Both the position numbers and the translations under genes were made by a program. The notes under the pieces are model-generated. The model was not told the origin of the DNA and ran no database searches. It saw only the letters and a list, made by a program, of their open reading frames with translations. A stretch of 64,000 nucleotides of DNA from Aquabacterium sp. A3 (lineage in GTDB: Bacteria > Pseudomonadota > Gammaproteobacteria > Burkholderiales > Burkholderiaceae_C), in NCBI RefSeq assembly GCF_038069945.1, contig NZ_JBBPEV010000002.1, positions 1 through 64,000 of the forward strand. The letters run 5' to 3'. Below, one piece after another: positions 33,913-43,297 of the stretch. Numbering within the stretch: the first letter of the stretch is position 1; the number at the start of each line of letters is the position of its first letter.

Positions 33913-35157
33913 ATGCTGCTTGCCGCCTCTGCCGTTTCCCGCCCAACCCTGCGCCGCCTGGCGCTGACCGCCCTGGCCGCAGCCACTCTGGGCTTGAGCG
34001 CCTGCGGTGGTGGCGACCGTGCCGAAGAGTACCAACCCAAGGCCATGCTGGTGTTTGGCGACGAGCACAGCGCATTCACCACCATCACGGTGGCCGGTGG
34101 CGGCAGCCCGGACAAAACGTTACAGCCCATCACCTGGGCGGTGGACACCGTGGTGGGGGGCATCTTGCGGGTGTGTGAGGCTGCGACGGCCTGTGACGAT
34201 CCTGATTCGGCCGACGTGATCACCGAGGTCGGGGCGTTCTCGCCCAGCACGACTCAGACCTTGCGCTATGAGGTGGGCACCGATGCGGATGCGCCTCGCA
34301 CGGTGTGGGCCTTCCAGGAGGGCACATTCACGCCAGACGGTGGGACAGCGCGTGCGGCCCAGCGTGTGTTTGCCCTGGTCTACGACTGTGCAGCCAGTTC
34401 GGTGTGGGTCAAGGGCGTGGCCCGTTCGTTTGGCCTGGGTTTCGGCGCACAGACCGACTGCAGTTCTGACGGTGCTGGCGCCACCAATTACGCCGAGGCC
34501 GGCGCCAAAGTGGCCGATGTCATCTCTGCGCTGCAGACTCGCCGCGGTCAGATGAAAGAAGACGTGCTGGTGACCGTGATGGTCGGCCAGAACGACATCA
34601 TCGAACAGTACGAGATCGTCAAGGCCGCCGGGTACACCAACAGTTCGATCCAGGCCGCCGAGGCCGTCCTGGCCGAGCGCGGGCGTGCCCTGGCCAGCGC
34701 CATCAAGTCGGTCACCGACACCGGGGCCAAGGTCATCTTGGTCAAAACCCCCAACCTCAAGCGCTCGCCGTTTGCCATCAGTGAAGGTCGTGGGTCGGTG
34801 CTCAACGACTTGAGCGAGGCCCTGAACCAGGCCGTGTACGTCAACCCTGAAATCAGCCGCCTGGGCCGCTCGGTGGCGGGGGTGGACACCAACGACATCG
34901 CCTTGGTGGACACCACCACCTCTGGCTACACCAACGAGGTTGCGGCCTGTGACCCAGCGCTGCTGTTTGATCCGGCCACCAACACCCTGGTGCCTGAGAC
35001 CAGCCTGGACGACATGCCTCGTGTGTGCACGTCCTTCACCCTGAAGTCCGGCATCACCCCGTCGGCGTACATCTGGGCGACGCCCCGTCACCTGGGCCCG
35101 GGCGCGCAAAGCTACATCGGCTCACTGGCCTTCAACCGGGCCGCCGACCAGTTCTGA
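33913..35157 (+). CDS. SGNH-hydrolase-like lipoprotein with altered block I
   Basis: This 414-residue protein has a signal peptide with lipobox LGLSAC31 and is therefore probably a lipoprotein. Block I reads VFGDEHS (residues 47-53), with Glu in place of the usual GDS serine and a serine two residues on. Block III-like MVGQND lies near residue 225, and a late HLGPGAQ resembles block V. The overall order fits GDSL/SGNH esterases such as PHB-related or autotransporter lipases, but the shifted serine leaves activity in doubt. GGAG lies 6 bases before ATG 33913, and an upstream TTG is rejected. Its 3' end overlaps the convergent dacB by 46 bases. Confidence 0.72.
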   Translation: MLLAASAVSRPTLRRLALTALAAATLGLSACGGGDRAEEYQPKAMLVFGDEHSAFTTITVAGGGSPDKTLQPITWAVDTVVGGILRVCEAATACDDPDSADVITEVGAFSPSTTQTLRYEVGTDADAPRTVWAFQEGTFTPDGGTARAAQRVFALVYDCAASSVWVKGVARSFGLGFGAQTDCSSDGAGATNYAEAGAKVADVISALQTRRGQMKEDVLVTVMVGQNDIIEQYEIVKAAGYTNSSIQAAEAVLAERGRALASAIKSVTDTGAKVILVKTPNLKRSPFAISEGRGSVLNDLSEALNQAVYVNPEISRLGRSVAGVDTNDIALVDTTTSGYTNEVAACDPALLFDPATNTLVPETSLDDMPRVCTSFTLKSGITPSAYIWATPRHLGPGAQSYIGSLAFNRAADQF

Positions 35158-36659
35158 TCGTTGCGCACCCAGTTCAGCAAGGCGTCCAGCCAGGGGCGCG
35201 CCTTGCTGGACTGTTCGTGGTTCACCACCGCCACCACCACGTAACGCTGCCCTGACAGGCCCAGCACGTAGCCGGCCACGCCGGCCACCCCGTCCAGCGA
35301 TCCTGTCTTGACGTGGGCTTGGCCTGCGGCGCCCGACCAGCGTCGCGTCGTGCCGTCCAGCCCGGGCACCGGCAACGAGGCCATGAACTCCGGCATCACG
35401 GGGCTGCGCCACAGACGGCTCAACCACAAGCCCATGCACCGGGCGGAGCTGCCCTCGGTGCGCGACAGGCCCGACCCATTGTCCAGCGCCAGGGTGTCGG
35501 GGCCGCACGCTGCCACGTCGCGGCTCACCGACTGCGCCAACATCAACCGCGCGTCGCTCAGGCCCAGGCCGGGGCGCTCTGGCAGGCTCAGCATCAACTG
35601 CCGGGCCATCACGTTGTTGCTGTACTTGTTGATGTCACGCACCACGTCGGTCAGCGGGGGCGACTCCCAGGCCTGCCACACCGGCAGTTGGGCGGGCCAC
35701 GAACCGCTCACCAGGCGCCCTTGCCAGGTGCCGCCCAACTGTGTCCACAGGGCCCTGATCACCCGCTCTGCATGGTCGCCCGGGCCGTGGCCTGTCCACA
35801 GCAAAGGCCATTGGACCTGCTCGCACGCCACAGGCAGGGGGCCTTGCACCTTCAGCACCCAGGGCGGCAGGGCGGTGGTGGCCGTGGCCTGCGGGGCGGT
35901 GGCTTGTGGGGCCGGGCCTGCCGTCACGCTCAGGCGGCCGCGCCAGGCCCCACAAGCGCGGGGGGCGGCTTCAGCGCGCAAGCCCGAGGTGTCCACCTCC
36001 ACCCCGGCCAGCGGTGGGCTGAGTTGGGCCTGCCAGCCCTGGTCGGGGTCGTGGCGCAGCACCAGGGTGGTGGCCTGGTGGGCAATCAGCAGGGGGTCCG
36101 GGCCCGCGTTGTAGGGCCGCCAGGGCTCGCCGTCAAAGGCGGCCGGGTCATGTTCGGGGCGGGCAAACACGCTGCGGTCGACCACGATGTCGCCCTCCAG
36201 GTGTTGCAGCCCGGCCTGTCGCCAACTGCTCAGCCAGCTCAGCAGGCGCGTGGCGTCCAGGCTGGGATCCCCCGAGGCGCGCCAGTACAGCGGGCCTTGG
36301 AGGTGACCAGCTTGTGGCCCCTGGGTGGGCAGTGCGGCCCCCAGGCCCACCTCGGTGCGCCAGCGGCGGGCGGGGCCCCAGTGCATCAGGGCCGCGCCGG
36401 TGGTGAACAGCTTCATCAGCGAGGCCATGGCACGCGGCGCCTGATCGTTCAGGGCCACCCGCACCGGGGTGTCGGTGCGCAGCGGCAGCGTGTCGCCCAC
36501 GGGCGCCACCCAGACCGACACCGCCGACATCGGGATCCCTGCTGGCAAGGCGGGCAAGGCTGGCAAGGCGGGCGCCTGGGCCCGGGCCGGGCCGCCCAGG
36601 CCGCAGCCCATGAGCAAGACCGTGAGTCCCCCCAAGAACGCACCCCTGAACGGATGCAT
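35112..36659 (-). CDS. dacB: D-alanyl-D-alanine carboxypeptidase/endopeptidase (PBP4, S13 family)
   Basis: This periplasmic penicillin-binding protein trims or opens peptidoglycan cross-links. From the start at 36659 it has 515 residues with a signal sequence (cleaved after ARA, about residue 27; MGC there could alternatively be a lipobox). The motifs are S80-L-M-K83, S-N-N (KYSNN, near 350) and K-T-G (HVKTGSLDG, near 450). The long insert between SxxK and SxN is typical of class C PBPs. Starts at 36674 and 36749 are possible but would prefix a Pro/Ser-rich stretch to the signal peptide. A short Ala-Leu-Pro repeat follows the signal peptide. Confidence 0.9.
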   Translation of the reverse strand: MHPFRGAFLGGLTVLLMGCGLGGPARAQAPALPALPALPAGIPMSAVSVWVAPVGDTLPLRTDTPVRVALNDQAPRAMASLMKLFTTGAALMHWGPARRWRTEVGLGAALPTQGPQAGHLQGPLYWRASGDPSLDATRLLSWLSSWRQAGLQHLEGDIVVDRSVFARPEHDPAAFDGEPWRPYNAGPDPLLIAHQATTLVLRHDPDQGWQAQLSPPLAGVEVDTSGLRAEAAPRACGAWRGRLSVTAGPAPQATAPQATATTALPPWVLKVQGPLPVACEQVQWPLLWTGHGPGDHAERVIRALWTQLGGTWQGRLVSGSWPAQLPVWQAWESPPLTDVVRDINKYSNNVMARQLMLSLPERPGLGLSDARLMLAQSVSRDVAACGPDTLALDNGSGLSRTEGSSARCMGLWLSRLWRSPVMPEFMASLPVPGLDGTTRRWSGAAGQAHVKTGSLDGVAGVAGYVLGLSGQRYVVVAVVNHEQSSKARPWLDALLNWVRNDQNWSAARLKASEPM

Positions 36660-36808
36660 GAGCCGTCCGGCCATCGGCCGGCCCGACGCAGAGGATGGCG
36701 GGGAAGGCAAAGAAGGCGAGGAAGGCAAGGCGCGCGCAGCACTCATCATCGTGTCATCGTACGCCAGCCCGCGCGTGCGGTGACGACAGCGCGGCTACAC
36801 TGCGACCC

Positions 36809-37582
36809 ATGTTGGAAAATGACCTGGTGCCTGAGGCTTGGCCCGTTTTGTTGGCGATGGACACCGCCACCGATCGGGTGCACCTGGCGCTGCACGATGG
36901 GGCGCAGGTGCACAGCGTGAGCCTGCCCGGTGGCGCCCAGGCGTCCTCCACCTTGTTGCCGTCGATGCAGCAATTGCTGGCCGACCATGGGCGTGCCTGG
37001 GGCGAGGTGCAGGCGCTGGCGTGCGGCCTGGGGCCGGGCGCGTTCACGGGCCTGCGCACCGCCTGCTCGGTGGCTCAGGGCCTGGCCTTGGGCCTGGCGT
37101 GCCCCGTGATGGGGCTCGACACCCTCATGGCCGTGGCCGAAGACGCGCGTCAGCGCCACCCCGCCAGGGTGGCGGCAGGGCAGCGCGTGTGGGTGCTGCA
37201 GGATGCCCGCATGGCCGAGTTATACGTGGCCGCGTACGAGTGGGACGGCCAGCGCTGGCACGAGGTGGTGCCCGCCGCGCTGTGGCCACAAGACGAGCCG
37301 GCCCGGCGCTGGGCGGTGGCCACGGCAGACGAGCCCGGCCTGGTTCTGGTGGGCAGCGGCCTGGCGGTGTGGCCCGAATCCCTCAGCCCCACGTTGTTGG
37401 CTCGGGGTGCCCACCTGGATGACCAGGCGGTGCCCTCCGGGGCGGCGCTCATCGCGCTGGCCGGCGAGGCCTGGCGCCGCGACCAGACCACCGATGCGGC
37501 CTTGTTGCTGCCACGTTATGTGCGCGACAAGGTGGCCCAAACCACGGCCGAGCGTCTGCAGTCGCGCCAGGCCGCCGCCTGA
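36809..37582 (+). CDS. tsaB: tRNA t6A biosynthesis protein TsaB
   Basis: This 257-residue ASKHA-fold protein is the inactive partner of TsaD in the t6A-transferring complex. It shows the N-terminal LLAMDTATDRVHLAL, the STLLPSMQQLLAD segment and the diagnostic GLGPGAFTGLRTACSVAQGLALG. The ATG at 36809 starts close to the conserved first strand; the longer frame upstream overlaps the low-complexity region before dacB. It is divergent from dacB and followed by rimI 15 bases later, the common tsaB-rimI order. Confidence 0.95.
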   Translation: MLENDLVPEAWPVLLAMDTATDRVHLALHDGAQVHSVSLPGGAQASSTLLPSMQQLLADHGRAWGEVQALACGLGPGAFTGLRTACSVAQGLALGLACPVMGLDTLMAVAEDARQRHPARVAAGQRVWVLQDARMAELYVAAYEWDGQRWHEVVPAALWPQDEPARRWAVATADEPGLVLVGSGLAVWPESLSPTLLARGAHLDDQAVPSGAALIALAGEAWRRDQTTDAALLLPRYVRDKVAQTTAERLQSRQAAA

Positions 37583-37597
37583 CCCGGGGCCCGAACC

Positions 37598-38101
37598 ATG
37601 GACCGTGCTCCTTCCAATGTGCGCTGGGTGGACCGCCCCCTGGTCGAGGCCGACATCGCGGCGGTGGTGGCCATGGAGCAGGACGCCTGCACCCATGCCC
37701 TGCACGCCTGGACGCCCGAAAACTACCGTTCGTCCATCCGCGCGGGTTACTGGGCCCGCGTGCGTTGCGAGGCCGAGTCCGGCCAGATCGTGGCCGTGTG
37801 TGTGGCCATGGACGGCTTCGACGAGGTTCACCTGCTCAACATCGCTGTGGCGCGAGCCTGGCACGGGCAGGGCCTGGCCCGGGCGCTGCTGGCCATCCTG
37901 GAGGCGCGCTGTCATGACCGTCAGGCCGCGCGCATCTGGCTGGAGGTGCGGCCCAGCAATGTCCGCGCCCGCGCGCTCTACACCCAACTGGGCTACGAGT
38001 CTGTCGGGCTGCGCAAGCAGTACTACCCGGCCGAACAAGGGCGTGAAGACGCCATCGTGATGCGCCGTGTCCTGCCAGGAGGGCCCGATGCGCTGGACTG
38101 A
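37598..38101 (+). CDS. rimI: Ribosomal-protein-alanine N-acetyltransferase RimI
   Basis: This 167-residue GNAT acetyltransferase has the acetyl-CoA-binding motif A (VHLLNIAVARAWHGQGLARALL, a Q/RxxGxG/A loop) and the RimI-specific WLEVRPSNVRARALYTQLGYE plus KQYYP near the C-terminus. It acetylates the N-terminal alanine of ribosomal protein S18. The stop lies inside the next gene: the UDG ATG overlaps the last 14 bases, which indicates coupled translation in a tsaB-rimI-udg operon. Confidence 0.93.
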   Translation: MDRAPSNVRWVDRPLVEADIAAVVAMEQDACTHALHAWTPENYRSSIRAGYWARVRCEAESGQIVAVCVAMDGFDEVHLLNIAVARAWHGQGLARALLAILEARCHDRQAARIWLEVRPSNVRARALYTQLGYESVGLRKQYYPAEQGREDAIVMRRVLPGGPDALD

Positions 38102-38924
38102 GCAACAACTGGCCATGCTGCGCGAGATGGGGGTGCCGCCCTTCTGGCCCCAGACCCCGGTGGGCGAGCCACCGGTGGCCAGGGCGTCCGAGCCCACGCC
38201 GCCCACGTCGCCCGAGCCGCCCACGCCTCCCACGCCGCCCGAACCCACCGCCGCCCGACGGCCTGCAGCCCCGGCCGCTGCGCCACCGGCGCCAGCCCCG
38301 GCCTCGGTGGCGGTGCCTGTGGCCGCCCCGGCCCTCCACCTGGACTGGCCTGCCTTGCGTGACGCCGTTCAGGCCTGCCAGGCCTGTGGCTTGTCGGCCA
38401 GTCGCACGCAGACGGTGTTCGGCGTGGGCCATCCACGTGCGCACTGGATGCTGGTGGGCGAGGCCCCGGGCGAGCAGGAGGACCGGCAAGGCGAGCCCTT
38501 CGTTGGTCGGGCCGGGCAGCTGCTCGACCGCATGCTGCAGGCCGTGGGACTGACCCGCGGGGCGTCAGGGCCCGAGCAGCAGGTCTACATCGCCAACGTG
38601 ATCAAGTGCCGCCCACCGGCCAATCGCAACCCGCAGCCGCAGGAGGTGGCGCAGTGCGCGCCCTACCTGTCGCGGCAACTGGCGCTGGTCCAGCCCCGCA
38701 TCGTGCTGGCCATGGGCCGGTTCGCGGCGCAAACCCTGTTGAAGACCGATGCACCGATCGGTCGCCTGCGTGGGCAGGTGCACCGCCTGGACAGCGGGGT
38801 GCCCGTGGTGGTCACCTACCACCCGGCCTACCTGTTGCGCAATCCGGCCGACAAGGCCCTGGTGTGGGATGACCTGTGCCTGGCGCGCGAGGTGCTGGCG
38901 TCCGTGGACGCCGCCGCAGGCTGA
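38088..38924 (+). CDS. Type 4/5-like uracil-DNA glycosylase (Fe-S)
   Basis: This 278-residue protein has a roughly 90-residue Pro/Ala-rich N-terminal region and then a family 4 UDG domain. The signatures are C-Q-A-C (first half of a 4Fe-4S site), [36 protein letters not shown] with a later Cys (VAQC) completing the cluster, and the C-terminal HPAYLLRNP. It removes uracil from DNA before base-excision repair. AGGAGG lies 5 bases before ATG 38088. Relatives with the same domain are sometimes mislabelled as phage SPO1-like DNA polymerase. Confidence 0.93.
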   Translation: MRWTEQQLAMLREMGVPPFWPQTPVGEPPVARASEPTPPTSPEPPTPPTPPEPTAARRPAAPAAAPPAPAPASVAVPVAAPALHLDWPALRDAVQACQACGLSASRTQTVFGVGHPRAHWMLVGEAPGEQEDRQGEPFVGRAGQLLDRMLQAVGLTRGASGPEQQVYIANVIKCRPPANRNPQPQEVAQCAPYLSRQLALVQPRIVLAMGRFAAQTLLKTDAPIGRLRGQVHRLDSGVPVVVTYHPAYLLRNPADKALVWDDLCLAREVLASVDAAAG

Positions 38925-38930
38925 GCAGCC

Positions 38931-40043
38931 TCACTCGCCGATGTAGCGGCGTCGCCTGAACACCCACACCAGCACCGCCACCACCACACCCATCAGGCCG
39001 GCGGCCAGCCAGAAGCCGGCTTGCTCGTGGATCAGGGGCATGTCGTCAAAGTTCATGCCGAACACCCCGGTGATCAGGTTGAGCGGCAAGAAGATGGCGG
39101 TGAGCACCGTCAGCGTGCGCATGATTTCGTTGGTGCGCGAGCCTTGGGCAGAAAAGTGCATCTGCACCGCACCTTCGGCCGAGCTCTCCAGGCGCCGCAC
39201 GTGGGCCAGCACCCGCTCGATGTGCTCTTGCACATCCCGCGAGCGCACGCCCAGCACTTCGCGTTCACGCGCGCCGTGGGGGTCGGTCGGCACGGGCCAG
39301 TCGGCCAGGGCATCCAGCCACTCCTGGATCGCGCTGCGCTGGTCCTCGCAGATGTCTTCCAGCAGGTGCAAGGTGTTGCGCGAGTCCAGCAGCGCCTGCC
39401 AGTGTCGGAACTGCTGGCGGTTGCTCAGCAGCTCTTGCTGCAAATAGCCGAACTGGCGCGTCAGCAGGCGGCGCAGGTCCAGGTAGCCGTCCACCATGTG
39501 GTTGATGATGCGCAGCATCAGGTCGGCCGAGTTGGGGGGCAGGCGGCTGGTGCTGCCGCGCCCTTCCTGGCGCCAGCCCGGTGCGTTGTCGTTCTGCGCC
39601 AGCGAGGCCAGCCGGGCTTCAAAGAAGCTGCGCACCGAGCAGTCGGCCGGATGCACCGTCAACAGCACCCGATCGAACAGGGCAAAACCCACCGGGCTGG
39701 TGTCGATGGACGCCATGGCCTGCCGCGCACTGGTCGGGGTGCCGCGCTCGTCATCCAGGAAGAGCCGCTCGGTGCCGGCGCCAGCGGCCAGTCGCCGAAA
39801 CACCATCACGTCGTACCACGAGGTGTAATCAAACTGAGAGGGCAGTTGGGCGTTGATCAGGTCGGCCACGTGCAGGTCCAGCAGGGCGCCGCCGGCCAGC
39901 GCCGTGAGCTGCTGCTGGATCTCGGTCAGCCGCACCTCGAACACCCGGCGGCTGGTGGTGACCCACAAAAAGCCCTGCGTGGGCGGCGTGGCCGGCCAGT
40001 CGGGCAGTTCGGTGAATCGGTCGTGGATGTGGAAGATGCGCAC
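38931..40043 (-). CDS. CorA-family divalent cation transporter-like protein
   Basis: This 370-residue membrane protein has a large cytoplasmic domain rich in helices and two C-terminal transmembrane segments. The first ends in the CorA signature G-M-N-F (TAIFLPLNLITGVFGMNFDD) and the second is AGFWLAAGLMGVVVAVLVWVF, followed by a basic tail. It may carry Mg2+, Co2+, Ni2+ or Zn2+ (the ZntB-like branch cannot be excluded). The start is probably the GTG at 40043, with AGGG 8 bases upstream; it lies 4 bases after the hemB stop, so the two genes are likely cotranscribed. Confidence 0.9.
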   Translation of the reverse strand: MRIFHIHDRFTELPDWPATPPTQGFLWVTTSRRVFEVRLTEIQQQLTALAGGALLDLHVADLINAQLPSQFDYTSWYDVMVFRRLAAGAGTERLFLDDERGTPTSARQAMASIDTSPVGFALFDRVLLTVHPADCSVRSFFEARLASLAQNDNAPGWRQEGRGSTSRLPPNSADLMLRIINHMVDGYLDLRRLLTRQFGYLQQELLSNRQQFRHWQALLDSRNTLHLLEDICEDQRSAIQEWLDALADWPVPTDPHGAREREVLGVRSRDVQEHIERVLAHVRRLESSAEGAVQMHFSAQGSRTNEIMRTLTVLTAIFLPLNLITGVFGMNFDDMPLIHEQAGFWLAAGLMGVVVAVLVWVFRRRRYIGE

Positions 40044-40047
40044 CGGC

Positions 40048-41173
<1,126 letters not shown>

Positions 41174-41180
41174 CGATCCT

Positions 41181-41291
41181 GAATGATACGCCGCAAGGCC
41201 TCATTCCCTGCTTTTCCTCCCTGAGCAGGTGCCTTACGTGATGACAGCGTCAAGGCTTGCAGGCCCCGGCGTATGCCGGGGCTCTTTTTTT
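41181..41291 (+). ncRNA. Candidate trans-acting small RNA with CCUCCC loop
   Basis: About 111 bases fold into four consecutive hairpins with almost no linker. Stem 1 is GAATGA/TCATTC (41181-41206), enclosing GCC-GCAA-GGC with a GNRA tetraloop. Stem 2 is CCTGCT/AGCAGG (41207-41229), with loop TTTCCTCCCTG. Stem 3 is GCCTTACG/CGT-C-AAGGC (41231-41256). The terminator is GCCCCGGC-GTAT-GCCGGGGC plus a T run. The first stem begins exactly where the TATAAT box predicts the start site. The CCUCCC loop is complementary to Shine-Dalgarno sequences, a feature of sRNAs that block translation. No ORF fits inside. It does not resemble 6S, SRP, tmRNA or RNase P RNA. Direct evidence is structural only. Confidence 0.72.
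41263..41291 (+). terminator. Intrinsic terminator of the small RNA
   Basis: A perfect 8-bp GC-rich stem (GCCCCGGC/GCCGGGGC) with a GTAT loop is followed by TC and seven T. It lies 19 bases before the hemJ ATG, so hemJ either has a separate start within that gap or depends on read-through. Confidence 0.92.
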
Positions 41292-41309
41292 GCGCTCCAT
41301 AATCTCTCC

Positions 41310-41756
41310 ATGGACAACGCATACCTGTGGGTCAAGGCCCTGCACATCATCTTTGTGGCCAGCTGGTTTGCCGGTCTGTTCTACCTGCCTCGCCTGTTTG
41401 TCAACCTGGCCATGGTGCCGTCGGACAGCCACGCCGAGCGCGAGCGCCTGCTGCTCATGGCGCGCAAGTTGTACCGTTTCAGCACCCTGCTGATGGTGCC
41501 GGCCCTCGTGTTCGGGCTGCTGCTGTGGCTGTACTTTGGCGTGGGCAAGGGCCCGGGCCAGATATGGCTGCACATCAAGCTCACGGCCGTGATCGTGGTC
41601 ATCGGCTACCACCACCACTGCAAGCGCCTGCTGCGTGATTTCGAGGGCATGGCCAACCGGCGCAGCCACCGCTGGTTCCGTGTGTACAACGAGGTGTCGG
41701 TGCTGTTGTTTGCACTGATCGTGATCCTCGTGGTGCTCAAGCCCACGGTGGGCTGA
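41310..41756 (+). CDS. hemJ: Protoporphyrinogen IX oxidase, HemJ type (UPF0093)
   Basis: HemJ oxidises protoporphyrinogen IX to protoporphyrin IX in many bacteria lacking HemG/HemY. The 148-residue protein has four predicted membrane helices. It carries the conserved histidine in KALHIIFVASWFAGLFYLPRLFV and the lysine in LHIKLTAVIVVIGYHHH. The ATG at 41310 begins the conserved N-terminus; the upstream ATG within the small RNA terminator region is rejected. The neighbouring hemB and the intervening small RNA suggest haem-linked control. It is followed 7 bases later by the VanZ-like gene. Confidence 0.9.
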   Translation: MDNAYLWVKALHIIFVASWFAGLFYLPRLFVNLAMVPSDSHAERERLLLMARKLYRFSTLLMVPALVFGLLLWLYFGVGKGPGQIWLHIKLTAVIVVIGYHHHCKRLLRDFEGMANRRSHRWFRVYNEVSVLLFALIVILVVLKPTVG

Positions 41757-41763
41757 TCGCGCC

Positions 41764-42951
41764 ATGGCTGGCCAGCGCAGCGTGGCGTGGCCCCTCAGCG
41801 GGGTGGCGATCGCGCTCGTGGCCTACGCCACGCTGTATCCCTTGAGCGGATGGCACTGGCCTGACCCGCAGGTGTTCAGCTGGGTGCTGCCCAAACTGGG
41901 GCACGAGGCCGCCACCGACCTGGCTGGCAACATCCTGGGCTACGTGCCCTTGGGCTTCATTTTGTGCCTGGCGCACCTGCGTGTCGCCCGGGGGGCGCTG
42001 CTGGCCGGGCTGCTCACGGTGCTGGGCTGCAGTGCCTTGTCGTACGCGCTGGAGCTCATCCAGTTTGCCGTGCCCTCGCGCATCCCGTCCATGAGCGACT
42101 GGGTGCTCAACACCCTGGGCTCGGCCTGGGGGGTGCTGGCGGCGCTCACCCTGCAGGCCCTGGGGGTGGTGGACGCGTGGGCCCGCCTGGTTCAGCGCTG
42201 GTTTCGCTCCAGCTCCAGCTGGGGGCCGGCTTTGCTGTGGGTCTGGCCGCTGGGCCTGCTGTACCCGCCACCCGTGCCGCTGGGGCAGGGGCAGGTCTGG
42301 CCCCCCTTGCGCCTGCTGTGGCTGGAGTGGACGCAGGATGTGAGCTGGCAGGGCTGGTTGCTGCCCGACGATCCCATCCTCATCTGGAGCCAGACCCATG
42401 CGGCCTGGCTGGGCACGCCCTGGCGGACCGTCTTCGAATCGGCGGTGGTGGGCCTGGGGCAGTGGGCGCCACTGTGTGTGGTGTGTGCGCTCGTGGCCCA
42501 GCGCAGTTGGCGTCTGGGGCTGATGGCCGCCTTGGTGGTGGCCGGCATGGGCGTGAGCACCTTGTCGAGCGCGCTCAATTACGGGCCCCCGCAGGCCCTG
42601 ACCTGGCTGACCTTGCCCAGCTGCCTGGGTTTGCTGTTGGGGGCGCTGGGCGGTGTGGTGTTGTTGCGCTGCTCGCGCAGGCTCAGTGCGGCGCTGGGGC
42701 TCGTGGCCCTCGGGGCGCTGGTGGTGCTCATCCACCTGGCCCCCACCGACCCCTACCAGGCGGCCAACCTCGCCCAGTGGACCCAGGGGCGCTTCATCCG
42801 GTTTCACGGCCTGGCGCGCTGGGTGGGCTTGCTGTGGCCGTACCTGGCGATGGTCTGGCTGCTGGCCCACCTGTGGCGCCGCCGCGCCGAACTGGGCGCG
42901 CCCACCCAAGTCCCCACCAGCGGCCCGGACGGTGGCACCGGTCTAGAATGA
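41764..42951 (+). CDS. VanZ-like family membrane protein
   Basis: This 395-residue polytopic membrane protein has an N-terminal VanZ-like domain (residues about 10-125), recognisable by HEAATDLAGNILGYVPLGFILC, ALELIQFAVPSRIPSMSDWVLNTLGSAWG and the conserved NxxG and Q..P.R..s..D...N..G pattern. The C-terminal half adds about six further hydrophobic helices without a named domain. VanZ relatives affect teicoplanin resistance in Gram-positives; the role in proteobacteria is not known. It lies between hemJ and a ferredoxin gene, all on one strand with gaps under 10 bases. Confidence 0.85.
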   Translation: MAGQRSVAWPLSGVAIALVAYATLYPLSGWHWPDPQVFSWVLPKLGHEAATDLAGNILGYVPLGFILCLAHLRVARGALLAGLLTVLGCSALSYALELIQFAVPSRIPSMSDWVLNTLGSAWGVLAALTLQALGVVDAWARLVQRWFRSSSSWGPALLWVWPLGLLYPPPVPLGQGQVWPPLRLLWLEWTQDVSWQGWLLPDDPILIWSQTHAAWLGTPWRTVFESAVVGLGQWAPLCVVCALVAQRSWRLGLMAALVVAGMGVSTLSSALNYGPPQALTWLTLPSCLGLLLGALGGVVLLRCSRRLSAALGLVALGALVVLIHLAPTDPYQAANLAQWTQGRFIRFHGLARWVGLLWPYLAMVWLLAHLWRRRAELGAPTQVPTSGPDGGTGLE

Positions 42952-42958
42952 ACCCACC

Positions 42959-43285
42959 ATGTCCTACTTCGAACGCCACGTTTTTTTCTGCCTGAACCAG
43001 CGCCCCAACGGTGAGGCCTGCTGTGCCGACCACGCCGCCAAGGCCGGGTTCGACCATTGCAAGGCCCGGGTCGCGGCCGCTGGCCGCAACGGCCCCGGTG
43101 CGGTGAGGGTCAACAAGGCCGGTTGCCTGGACCGCTGTTCGGGCGGGCCCGTGGCCGTGGTCTACCCGGAAGGCACCTGGTACACCTTCGTGGACAACGC
43201 CGACATCGACGAGATCGTTGATCGCCATTTGCTGGGCGGTGAGGTGGTGCAGCGCCTGGTGCTGCCCGACGATGTGGGTCGCTGA
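42959..43285 (+). CDS. Thioredoxin-like [2Fe-2S] ferredoxin
   Basis: This 108-residue protein has a 2Fe-2S thioredoxin-like fold. Cys11 (FFCLNQRPNG), Cys21/22 (EACC), Cys56 and Cys60 (AGCLDRCSGGP) fit the C-x(10-11)-C...C-x3-C ligand set of the 'Shethna'/NuoE-like ferredoxin family. It could pass electrons to an unidentified reductase. It sits between the VanZ-like gene and an alpha/beta hydrolase in a close-packed run (8 and 12 bases). Confidence 0.88.
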   Translation: MSYFERHVFFCLNQRPNGEACCADHAAKAGFDHCKARVAAAGRNGPGAVRVNKAGCLDRCSGGPVAVVYPEGTWYTFVDNADIDEIVDRHLLGGEVVQRLVLPDDVGR

Positions 43286-43297
43286 CCGAGGCCGTCC

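Noticed and set aside
35313..36920. 535-codon plus-strand ORF over dacB
   Set aside because: dacB on the minus strand has all three PBP motifs. The plus frame shows only low-complexity translation.
38088..38924. DNA polymerase (phage SPO1-type) annotation
   Set aside because: The GEAPGEQED, Fe-S cysteines and HPAYLLR motifs are those of family 4 uracil-DNA glycosylases; there is no polymerase domain.
41181..41291. Known housekeeping RNA (6S, SRP, tmRNA, RNase P) or a riboswitch for hemJ
   Set aside because: It is too short, and the conserved cores of those RNAs are absent. The terminator closes the element before hemJ, and the anti-Shine-Dalgarno loop fits a trans-acting sRNA better. A leader attenuator is not fully excluded.
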